Below, in pieces: positions 56,731 to 64,000 of a DNA stretch of 64,000 nt. The number at the start of each line of letters is the position of its first letter. Position 1 is the stretch's first letter. The position numbers were made by a program, and so were the translations under genes. Origin of the DNA: Rhodobacter sp. GTDB lineage: Bacteria; Pseudomonadota; Alphaproteobacteria; Rhodobacterales; Rhodobacteraceae. Where the stretch lies: NCBI GenBank assembly GCA_016704435.1, contig JADJAB010000006.1, positions 1-64,000 on the forward strand, written 5' to 3'. The notes under the pieces are model-generated. The model saw nothing but the letters and a program-made list of their open reading frames with translations. It had not been told where the DNA came from and ran no database searches.

Positions 56731-57456
56731 TCAGCCGAAGACGACCAGAGCGCCAGCCAGACCAGGCAAAGGCCGAGCGAGACCAGCCCCGGCAGAGGGC
56801 CGGGGGGGGAAACAGGACGTTTTTCATGGCCCATCACCCCTAAAGCTTTCCGTGGCGTTAATCGCCATGTTCGATTGCGATTCCTTTCCTGGCCCTGTGG
56901 GGAGGCGGCAGGTGGACTGGGTGGCGCAGGTGCTGGACCGCGGCGACGGCTGTCAGCCGCCGTCTGGGAGCGGCGCCCGCGAAAGCGAGCGCGGTCTGCT
57001 TTGCCGGTCCCTGGCGACCGGAAGCGATCTTCGCTCGGCCTGACCGCTGGTCACGCCGAGCACACGCAACTGGGATTTGTCGGGCGACGGGGCGGCGATG
57101 GCGGGAGGCGGGCAAAGGCGCAACGCTGGCGCAGAACGGAGGACTGGGTGCAGCTCGCTTCGGGGCAAAGGTGATCAACGCCGGGGCTACGCGCGCTCTG
57201 GTCTGTTCACTGCGCCGGGACATCGGCAGGTCTTCGTGGTCATGGTGCGACGCGACTACACCTCGGCTGGGGGGCAGGGCACCATAGCTGATGCTGTACG
57301 CGCTGGCCTTGCGGGAAGAAGGTGCGTGGCTGGACCTGGTCCGTCAGCCGCGGCGCTGGGCACCGGGCCGCCACTTTGGTGCTGCGGCTACCGGCTTCTC
57401 TGGAGAAACCACGACCATCATTCGCCCGGGGTGTGAAACCCCCGGTCCGACGGATA
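56731..57456. other. unassigned 726-bp stretch
   Basis: No gene is supported on either strand. A C8 run at 56801-56808 on the minus-complement side interrupts a possible tiny membrane peptide (GLVSLGLCLVWLALWSS) reading leftwards over the aglK end, which I do not accept. Plus-strand pieces such as LYALALREEGAWLDLVRQP (~57300) look protein-like but have no family and no consistent frame. It may be decayed coding sequence. Confidence 0.35.
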
Positions 57457-58413
57457 TCACTTGCCCCTTGCGTGGAAGATGAAGCCGAGGAAGTTCAGCA
57501 GCACCTGCGCGGCCAGAATCGCCGTCGACCCCGAATGGTCATAATCCGGCGCCACCTCGACCAGGTCGACGCCGACCACCTCATGCGCCTTTGCCACGCC
57601 CTGCAGGATCTCCAGCACTTCGTAGTAGAGGAACCCGCCGTGCGAGGGTGTCCCGGTCCCCGGCGCGATCGAGGGGCAGAAGCCGTCTATGTCGATCGTC
57701 ACATAGAGCCGCGCGCCTTTTGGGATGCGGGATAACACGCCGTCCACTCCCAGTGCCCGCACCTGGCGGACAGACAGGATATCGTCGCCCATCGCCCGCG
57801 CGGCGTCATAACCGTCTTTCGCGGTGGAGCTGACATTGCGAATGCCCAGGGCGGTGATGCCGGTCACATGTTCCTGTTCCGCCGCACGGCGCATCGGGTT
57901 GCCGTGGCCGTGGCGGACGCCGTGGCGGACATCGACGAAATCGAGATGCGCATCGATCTGCAGGATGTGGATCGGGCCGCGCCCGGCAAAGGCACGGATG
58001 CAGGGAATGTTGACCGAATGGTCGCCGCCCAGCACCACCGGCATGGCGCCTGCGTCCAGAATGGCGCGCACGCCGGTCTCGATATTGGCATGGCTCTTTT
58101 CGGTATCGGTGTGAACGATATCGGCGTCGCCGATATCGACGATGGTGACATCCGCACCCAGATAGGTGCAGTCATCCTCATGGTCATAGGCGCCGCCATG
58201 GCCGAAGGAAAAGAGCGTGGACGCCTCGCGGATCGACCTTGGCCCGAACCGGGCGCCGGCGCGGAACTGGGTGCCGAAGTCGAAGGGCGCGCCCAGGATG
58301 GCGGCATCGGCCCTGATGGCGGACCAGTCGGCCAGATAGGGACGCTTGCCGAAGGTCGATATGCCGACGAAGGGCAGGTTCAACCGCCCGGTGTCATAGC
58401 CTTGTCCGCTCAT
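57457..58413 (-). CDS. speB: agmatinase-type ureohydrolase
   Basis: Binuclear-manganese ureohydrolase (agmatinase/guanidinobutyrase branch), 318 residues. Metal ligands are in PVVLGGDHSVNIPCIRAF (His), LQIDAHLDFVDVRHG (Asp/His) and TIDIDGFCPSIAPGTGTPSHGG (Asp pair). It hydrolyses a guanidino compound to urea and an amine such as putrescine. Start ATG 58413 (MSGQGYDTGRLNLP). Exact substrate uncertain, since agmatinases and guanidinobutyrases share these motifs. Monocistronic. Confidence 0.88.
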   Translation of the reverse strand: MSGQGYDTGRLNLPFVGISTFGKRPYLADWSAIRADAAILGAPFDFGTQFRAGARFGPRSIREASTLFSFGHGGAYDHEDDCTYLGADVTIVDIGDADIVHTDTEKSHANIETGVRAILDAGAMPVVLGGDHSVNIPCIRAFAGRGPIHILQIDAHLDFVDVRHGVRHGHGNPMRRAAEQEHVTGITALGIRNVSSTAKDGYDAARAMGDDILSVRQVRALGVDGVLSRIPKGARLYVTIDIDGFCPSIAPGTGTPSHGGFLYYEVLEILQGVAKAHEVVGVDLVEVAPDYDHSGSTAILAAQVLLNFLGFIFHARGK

Positions 58414-58642
58414 TGGATATCCTGACTGGTGTTTTCTTCGGGGCATAGAATGGAACCCCTGTTCAGCCTTGTCCAGCGGGGCAGCGACGGGGCAGGGTGT
58501 CGCAAACCAGGAGGGGGGGTAAGGTGGAGCGGGCTTGCCCCCCATCGAAGGGGGACGCGCCCGCGTTGCCACGGACTGCGGCAAGGACGGCGCTTGCATG
58601 AGCGGGCGGAATGCGGTTCGGATGCCGGGGAAGGAGAACCCG

Positions 58643-59644
58643 ATGGTCCAGGACCGCGCACGATACCGCCCGAAGCAATATCCGCCGCCCGAGTTTCCGC
58701 CGCGCCGGGTGGCCCGTTTTGCCAAGACCCCGCCGGCGGTGTTTCCGGCGATCCTGGGGGCGATCGGTCTGGTTCTGGCCTTGCGGCGGGGGCTGGCGGC
58801 GCTGGACCTGCCGCAGGCGGTGGCGGACCTGCTGGCCGGGCTGGTGTTGATGCTGTGGCTTTTTGCGGCCTTTGCCTATGCGGTCAAGCTGGCACGGCGG
58901 CCTGGGGTTCTGTGGGAGGACCTGCGGGTGCTGCCGGGCCGCGCCGGCCTGGCGGCTTGCACCGCCGGCGGGCTGGCGGTGGCGGCGCTGCTGGTGCCCC
59001 ATGCGCCAGACGCGGCACGGATCGTGCTGTTCGGCGGGCTGGCGCTGCATGCGGCGCTGGCGCTGGCGATCCTGCGGATCCTTGCGGGGATGCCGGCCGA
59101 GGCGCGCGGGGTCAACCCGGTCTGGCACCTGACCTTCGTCGGCTTCATCATCGGCGGGCTTTCCGCCGCGCCCCTGGGCCACGAGGCGCTGGCGCGCTGG
59201 CTCTTGTGGGGCACCCTGCCGGTGGCCGGGGTGATCTGGGGCATCAGTCTGGCGCAGCTGCTGCGCCGGGTGCCGCCGGCGCCCTTGCGGCCGCTTCTGG
59301 CCATCCACCTGGCCCCTGCGGCGCTGTTTTCCACCGTTGCCGGGCTGACCGGGCAGGCCACGCTGGCGATGGTCTTTGCCGGGCTGGCGCTGGCGCTGCT
59401 GCTGGTGATGCTGGCCGCCGGGCGCTGGATCGCCGAGGCCGGGTTCACGCCGCTCTGGGGCGCTTTCACGTTCCCGCTGACCGCGCTGGCTTCGGCGCTG
59501 CTGGCCAGCGACGCGGCCTTCATCTGGACCGGCATCGCGGTTCTGGTGACGGCTCTGGGCTTCGTGCCTTTCGTGTTGTGGCGGGTGATGCGGCTGTGGC
59601 CGGGCGGCAAGCTGGCGGCAAGGACCAACGCGGCCGAGGCCTGA
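58643..59644 (+). CDS. TDT-family (TehA/SLAC1-like) membrane protein
   Basis: About 333 residues with ten hydrophobic helices, the size and shape of tellurite-resistance/dicarboxylate transporters and SLAC1-type anion channels. FAKTPPAVFPAILGAIGLVL at the start and NPVWHLTFVGFIIGGLSAAP, then FTPLWGAFTFPLTALASALL near the end, fit the family (pore Phe in GAFTFPL). ATG 58643 (MVQDRARYRPKQYPP) follows aaggag at 58631-58636. Ion specificity not assignable. Confidence 0.8.
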   Translation: MVQDRARYRPKQYPPPEFPPRRVARFAKTPPAVFPAILGAIGLVLALRRGLAALDLPQAVADLLAGLVLMLWLFAAFAYAVKLARRPGVLWEDLRVLPGRAGLAACTAGGLAVAALLVPHAPDAARIVLFGGLALHAALALAILRILAGMPAEARGVNPVWHLTFVGFIIGGLSAAPLGHEALARWLLWGTLPVAGVIWGISLAQLLRRVPPAPLRPLLAIHLAPAALFSTVAGLTGQATLAMVFAGLALALLLVMLAAGRWIAEAGFTPLWGAFTFPLTALASALLASDAAFIWTGIAVLVTALGFVPFVLWRVMRLWPGGKLAARTNAAEA

Positions 59645-59669
59645 GGCCATAGTTTCGACTGCGGGTGGG

Positions 59670-60365
59670 TCAGATCAGCCCGACCCAGGCCCGGGCCAGG
59701 GCCAGGCCGTGTGCATCGGCGGCGGCGCCATGGCGGGCGGCCTCATCCTCGAACCGATCGGCCCAGCCGGGTTTGGCGGTGGCAATCGCCTCGGGGAAGG
59801 CGGGGAGCCAGTCGCGGACCACGGCGCGGTTCGCCTCGAAGTGGAACTGCGTGCCATAGGTCGCACGACCCAGCCGAAAGCCCTGTTGCGCCGCGCCGTC
59901 CGAAGTGGCCAGCTGCACCGCGCCCGGCGGCAGGCTGAAGGTGTCGGAATGCCACTGGTAGATCGGAAACTGGTCGGGCACCACGCCCAGCACCGGGTCA
60001 ACCCGGCCGGCTTCGGTCAGCCGCACTTCGCACCAGCCGAATTCCGGCGCGGCGCCAAGATGGTTCTGCCCGCCGAAGGCCCGCGCCAGCACCTGCGAGC
60101 CAAGGCAGATGCCCAGAACCGCGCGGTCGGCAGCGGTATATTCCGCCATCATCTGTGCCAGGGTCGGCAGATACGGGTGCGAATGGTCATCCAGCGCCGA
60201 CTGCTCGCCGCCAAAGACCACCAGCGCATCGGCATCGACCGAAGCCGGCAGGGGCTGTCCGGCCCAGGGCTTGTAGAGGTCGATCCGCGCCCCGGCCTCA
60301 TGCAGCGCTACGCCGACCTGGCCATGGTTGGTGGTGCGCGTGTTCTCGATGATCGCAACCTGCAT
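59670..60365 (-). CDS. class I glutamine amidotransferase-like protein
   Basis: A 231-residue single GATase1 domain. The nucleophile Cys is in VLGICLGSQVLARAFGG, the catalytic His and Glu in YGTQFHFEANRAVV. It resembles stand-alone GMP-synthase-type amidotransferases that, in relatives, act as gamma-glutamylamine hydrolases or have unknown substrates. A guanine-related role is tempting because guaB follows divergently, but guaA has its own domain. Start ATG 60365 (MQVAIIENTRTTNHGQ). Confidence 0.85.
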   Translation of the reverse strand: MQVAIIENTRTTNHGQVGVALHEAGARIDLYKPWAGQPLPASVDADALVVFGGEQSALDDHSHPYLPTLAQMMAEYTAADRAVLGICLGSQVLARAFGGQNHLGAAPEFGWCEVRLTEAGRVDPVLGVVPDQFPIYQWHSDTFSLPPGAVQLATSDGAAQQGFRLGRATYGTQFHFEANRAVVRDWLPAFPEAIATAKPGWADRFEDEAARHGAAADAHGLALARAWVGLI

Positions 60366-60506
60366 GGCCGCCCTTTCCCGTTCGCCCGGCACACTGAGCA
60401 CGGGCATTCCCGGCTTGCAAGCCTGCGGGACCGGGAAAGCGGCTTGCCATTCATGGCCGCGCGTGAAAAGGGGAACCGTCAAACGAACCCTCCCAAGGAG
60501 ACCCCC

Positions 60507-61956
60507 ATGGAGATTCGCGAGGCGCTTACCTTCGACGACGTGCTTCTGGTTCCGGCCGCCTCTTCGGTGCTGCCGTCGGATGCCGACACGGCGACGAATG
60601 TCACCAGATCCATCCGCATGAACATCCCGCTTCTGTCCAGCGCCATGGATACGGTGACCGAGGCGCGGATGGCGATCGCCATGGCGCAGGCCGGCGGCAT
60701 CGGCGTGATCCACCGCAACCTGGACCTTGAGGCGCAGGCGCGCGAGGTGCGGCGCGTGAAGCGCTTCGAATCGGGCGTGGTTTATGCGCCGATCACGTTG
60801 ACCCCGGACCAGACGCTGGCCGACGCCAAGCTGCTGATGGAGCGCTACAATATCACCGGCTTTCCGGTGGTCGATGCGAAAGGCCGGGTGCTGGGCATCG
60901 TGACCAACCGCGACATGCGCTTTGCCTCCGACGACAAGACGCCGGTTTCGGTGATGATGACGGCCGACAACTTGGCTGTGCTGCGCGAACCGGTGGACCG
61001 CGAGGCCGCGATCAGCCTGATGAAGGTGCGGCGGATCGAAAAGCTGCTGGTGACCGATGGCACGGGCAAGCTGACCGGCCTGCTGACGCTGAAGGACACC
61101 GAAAAATCGGTGCTGAACCCCAATGCCTGCAAGGACGAGATGGGCCGGCTGCGGGTCGCGGCCGCCTCGACCGTGGGGGATGCGGGGTTTGATCGCAGCC
61201 AGGCGCTGATCGACGCCGGGGTCGACATGGTGGTGATCGACACCGCGCATGGCCATTCCGAGGGCGTGGCGCGCGCGGTAGAGCGGATCAAGCGGCTGTC
61301 CAATACCGTGCAGGTGGTGGCCGGCAACGTGGCCACGGCAGAGGCGACGCGGGCGCTGATCGGCGCGGGCGCCGATGCGGTCAAGGTGGGGATCGGGCCG
61401 GGCTCGATCTGCACGACGCGGATCGTCGCGGGCGTGGGCGTGCCGCAGCTGACGGCGATCATGGATGCGGCGCGGGCGGCGGGCGATATCCCGATCATCG
61501 CCGACGGCGGCATCAAGTATTCCGGCGATTTCGCCAAGGCGATCGCGGCGGGGGCAAGCTGCGCCATGGTCGGGTCTGCCATCGCCGGCACCGACGAATC
61601 TCCGGGCGAGGTGATCCTGTGGCAGGGCCGCAGCTACAAGGCCTATCGCGGCATGGGGTCCCTGGGCGCGATGGCACGGGGCTCGGCCGACCGCTATTTC
61701 CAGAAGGACGCGGCCTCGGACAAGCTGGTCCCCGAGGGGATCGAGGGGCAGGTGCCCTACAAGGGCTCGGCCGGGGCGGTCATCCACCAGATGGTGGGCG
61801 GATTGCGCGCCGCGATGGGCTATACCGGCTGCGCGACGGTGGCAAGAGATGCGGTCCAAGTGCCACTTCGTCAAGATCACCGGTGCCGGGCTGAAGGAAA
61901 GCCATGTCCACGACGTGCAGATCACCCGCGAAAGTCCGAACTACCGGGGGATGTGA
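60507..61956 (+). CDS. guaB: IMP dehydrogenase, one frameshift near the C-terminus
   Basis: Oxidises IMP to XMP, the committed step to GMP. A start at 60507 (MEIREALTFDDVLLVPA) follows aaggag. Two CBS domains lie at residues ~95-205; the catalytic loop GPGSICTTRIVAGVG has Cys 302; the flap KAYRGMGSLGAM follows. At ~61842 one extra base (gtggcaagagatgcgg) shifts the end; removing it gives MRSKCHFVKITGAGLKESH, HDVQITRESPNYRGM and TGA at 61954-61956. The span is 1450 bp, one over a multiple of three. In an essential gene this is probably a sequencing error. Confidence 0.95.
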
Positions 61957-63101
61957 TGACACCCTCGGCCCGCGCGGCGGCGGCGATTGCCGCGCTGGAC
62001 CGGATCTTGCCGGGCGAGCCGGCGGAAAAGGTGCTTACCGGCTGGGGCAGGGCTGCGCGCTATGCCGGTTCCGGCGACCGGGCGGCGGTGCGCGATATCG
62101 TCTACGACTGCCTGCGCTGCAAGAGGTCGTTCGCGGCCGTTGGCGGCGCAATGACCGGCCGCGGGCTGGTGCTGGGCGCCGCCCGCACCGCCGGGCTTGT
62201 GGCGCAATGGTTCGATGGCGCAACCCACGGGCCCGCGCCGGTCGGGGACGAGCCGGGGCGGGCGCCGCAGCGGCTGGAGGCGCTGGATTGCCCCGACTGG
62301 CTGGCGCCGCGGCTTGAGGCGGCGCTGGGCGCGGATTTCGCGGCCACAATGCAGGCCCTGCGCGCCCGCGCACCGGTCTTCCTGCGGGTCAATGCAGGCA
62401 AGGCCACGCCCGATCGGGCCGTCGCCGCGCTGGCCGTTGAGGGGATTGCCGCGCAGCCCCATCCACTTGCCAGGAACGCGTTGGAAGTCATCGGGAACGC
62501 AAGGAAAATCCAGAATTCCACGACCTATGCCGAAGGCCTGGTGGAATTGCAGGACGCAGCTTCCCAGGCCGTGGCCGAGGCGGTGCCGCTGCGCGACGGC
62601 CAGCGTGTCCTGGACCTTTGCGCCGGGGGGGGTGGCAAGACGCTGGCCCTGGCGGCGCGGGCCCGGCTGGTGCTTCTTGCCCATGACGCCAACCCGCGCC
62701 GGATGGCCGACCTGCCGGCAAGGGCCGCGCGCGCGGGCGCTGTAGTGACACTGACGGATAATCCTGAAAAGACAGCGCCTTATGACGTGATCCTGGCAGA
62801 TGTGCCCTGTTCGGGTTCCGGCAGTTGGCGGCGCGATCCCGACGGCAAATGGGCGCTGACCGAGGCACGGCTGGCCGCTCTTTGCGCCCTTCAGGCCCAG
62901 ATCCTCGACCGCGCCGCGCAACTGGCCGCGCCGGGAGCGACCATCGCCTATGCGACCTGCTCGCTTCTGCGTGCCGAGAACGAAGATCAGGTCGCTGCGT
63001 TCCTTTTGCGCCACCCCGGCTGGCACCTGACGCAAAGCAGGCGCTTCTCGCCGTTGCAAGGCGGTGACGGTTTCGGCCTTGCTCTGCTTCAGCGCGATTG
63101 A
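61956..63101 (+). CDS. RsmB-like 16S rRNA m5C methyltransferase
   Basis: A 381-residue SAM-dependent RNA cytosine-C5 methyltransferase. SAM motif LDLCAGGGGKTLALAA, catalytic region ADVPCSGSGSWRRDPDGKW (motif IV Cys) and motif VI YATCSLLRAENEDQV (nucleophile Cys) are intact. The N-terminal ~180 residues are a helical RNA-binding part shorter than in E. coli RsmB. ATG 61956 shares one base with the guaB stop. Because of the guaB frameshift a very long fused frame appears here; it is not real. Confidence 0.9.
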   Translation: MTPSARAAAAIAALDRILPGEPAEKVLTGWGRAARYAGSGDRAAVRDIVYDCLRCKRSFAAVGGAMTGRGLVLGAARTAGLVAQWFDGATHGPAPVGDEPGRAPQRLEALDCPDWLAPRLEAALGADFAATMQALRARAPVFLRVNAGKATPDRAVAALAVEGIAAQPHPLARNALEVIGNARKIQNSTTYAEGLVELQDAASQAVAEAVPLRDGQRVLDLCAGGGGKTLALAARARLVLLAHDANPRRMADLPARAARAGAVVTLTDNPEKTAPYDVILADVPCSGSGSWRRDPDGKWALTEARLAALCALQAQILDRAAQLAAPGATIAYATCSLLRAENEDQVAAFLLRHPGWHLTQSRRFSPLQGGDGFGLALLQRD

Positions 63102-63182
63102 GGAAGACAGGAACAACTTGCAGCTGTTTTTCCGCTGCGGTTAAGTCCTGGTTAAGAAAATGCATCTCCTATGGGGCCGCGG

Positions 63183-64000
63183 ATGCCCAATTCCGCGACG
63201 GAGGGTCAGGTGCTCAGACCGGAAACAGAACTCAGGGCGATCATGTCCGCCACCGGCGGCCTGTCGGGGCGTGTCGCATGGGTGCTGGCCGCGGCGGTGG
63301 TCAGCCTTGGCCTGGCCTTCGTGGCCGATGACCGGCTGTTGCAGGCAACCCTGGCGGTGGTGGGGCTGTCGCTGATCGGGCTGACGCTGGCGGTACGCGG
63401 GCTGTCGCAACTGTCCCGCCGGCGCGAGGCGCGGCTGGCCGCACAGCTGATGGTGCTGGTCGGCGAAGATGCGGCCCCCTGCTTTTCCACTGACGAACTG
63501 GGGCAGGTGCTGTTCCGCAATGCCTCGGCCATGGCGCGCTTTGGCGACAATGCGGCGGCCACGCTGGTCGGGGTGCTGCACGAGCAATTCGCCTCACCAT
63601 CGGCGGTGCTGTTCCGCCTGCAATCGCGCGCGGCCAACACCGGCGCCGCGCGTGAAGACGTGGTGACACGCCGGGGCCATCTGCGGCTGTCGGTGCATCG
63701 CGTGGCGGAAGACCGGTTCCTGTGGCGGATAGAGGAATTCCAGGATCGCACGCCCACTGGCCGCGGAGCCGAGGCGCTGAGCTTGCCGATGGTGGTGGTG
63801 AACCGCGCCGGCGTGGTGCTGTTTTCCAACGAATCGATGCGCAAGCTCTTGGGTGAGCGGCCGAAACGGCTGGACCGCATCTTCCTGCAGCCGCGCTTTG
63901 CCAGCGGCGAAGAGGTGCAGGTCTCGGCGCTGAACGGCCCGGTGCGCGCCATCGTGGCCGAGGTGGAGGGCCTGGGCGACCGGCGCGAGGTATTCCTGCT
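63183..64000 (+). CDS. PAS-domain histidine kinase N-terminus (CckA-like), cut by the window
   Basis: The open frame runs off the right edge with no stop. Two membrane helices (VAWVLAAAVVSLGLAFVADD, LLQATLAVVGLSLIGLTLAV, residues ~30-70) are followed by two PAS-like segments (APCFSTDELGQVLFRNASAM, and MVVVNRAGVVLFSNESMRKL). This layout fits the cell-cycle kinase CckA of alphaproteobacteria, but the catalytic domains are outside the window, so the name is a guess. Start 63183 (MPNSATEGQVL) or the in-frame ATG 63243 (MSATGGLSGRV) are both possible. Confidence 0.6.
   Translation, partial: MPNSATEGQVLRPETELRAIMSATGGLSGRVAWVLAAAVVSLGLAFVADDRLLQATLAVVGLSLIGLTLAVRGLSQLSRRREARLAAQLMVLVGEDAAPCFSTDELGQVLFRNASAMARFGDNAAATLVGVLHEQFASPSAVLFRLQSRAANTGAAREDVVTRRGHLRLSVHRVAEDRFLWRIEEFQDRTPTGRGAEALSLPMVVVNRAGVVLFSNESMRKLLGERPKRLDRIFLQPRFASGEEVQVSALNGPVRAIVAEVEGLGDRREVFL

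Noticed and set aside
59709..63101. 1130-residue open frame
   Set aside because: Artificial fusion: antisense amidotransferase shadow, guaB and the RsmB-like gene joined through the guaB frameshift.

Overview
The window is high-GC DNA from an alphaproteobacterium, most likely of the order Rhodobacterales (Rhodobacter/Paracoccus relatives). This is inferred from the gene families and their order: an aglR/aglEFGAK alpha-glucoside locus, a TRAP transporter, a BKACE enzyme, CysS coupled to a CimA-type citramalate synthase, a SigK/RskA/fasciclin operon and a CckA-like kinase at the right edge. No rRNA is present. Two tRNA genes are, Ser(GCT) and Gly(CCC).

Left part (1-14 kb). A dicarboxylate-type TRAP permease pair is followed by a serine-recombinase remnant, a secreted leucine-rich-repeat protein and a phosphate/polyphosphate locus (PPK2, a small coiled-coil protein, a Na/Pi cotransporter with PhoU tail, and a PiT transporter). 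From 9.3 to 11.8 kb lies a graveyard of mobile DNA: IS5-type and IS3-type transposase fragments, a ParB-like fragment and a decayed serine recombinase. It sits on the 3' side of tRNA-Ser. A degenerate unknown gene and ychF follow.

Middle (15-34 kb). An AGE-type sugar epimerase is followed by a tightly coupled minus-strand operon: LysR regulator, class III aminotransferase, BKACE, GNAT acetyltransferase, acetylpolyamine-amidohydrolase-like (HDAC fold) protein and a dimethylformamidase-large-subunit-like protein. This looks like an undescribed amine/amide catabolic unit. Next come a glycosyltransferase-like protein, RidA, a lipoprotein, tRNA-Gly, a von Willebrand A protein with four C-terminal repeats, the fasciclin/RskA/SigK operon, a corrinoid-activator-like ferredoxin protein, LtrA and a CoA-transferase.

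Right part (34-64 kb). ABC-F ATPase (uup), outer-membrane barrel protein, aromatic amino acid decarboxylase, MmcQ-like protein, cysS-cimA, a NDUFAF6-like protein, MFS exporter, AlkA-type glycosylase, esterase, then glucokinase/beta-glucosidase/aglR divergent from aglEFGAK. A ureohydrolase, TDT-type membrane protein, class I amidotransferase, guaB, an RsmB-like rRNA methyltransferase and the start of a PAS histidine kinase complete the window.

Caution: at least a dozen genes, including near-indispensable ones (guaB, ychF), are broken by one- or two-base frame changes that restore perfectly conserved sequence in the next frame. The simplest reading is uncorrected sequencing indels, densest in the first 15 kb. 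For those genes I give the full restored span.
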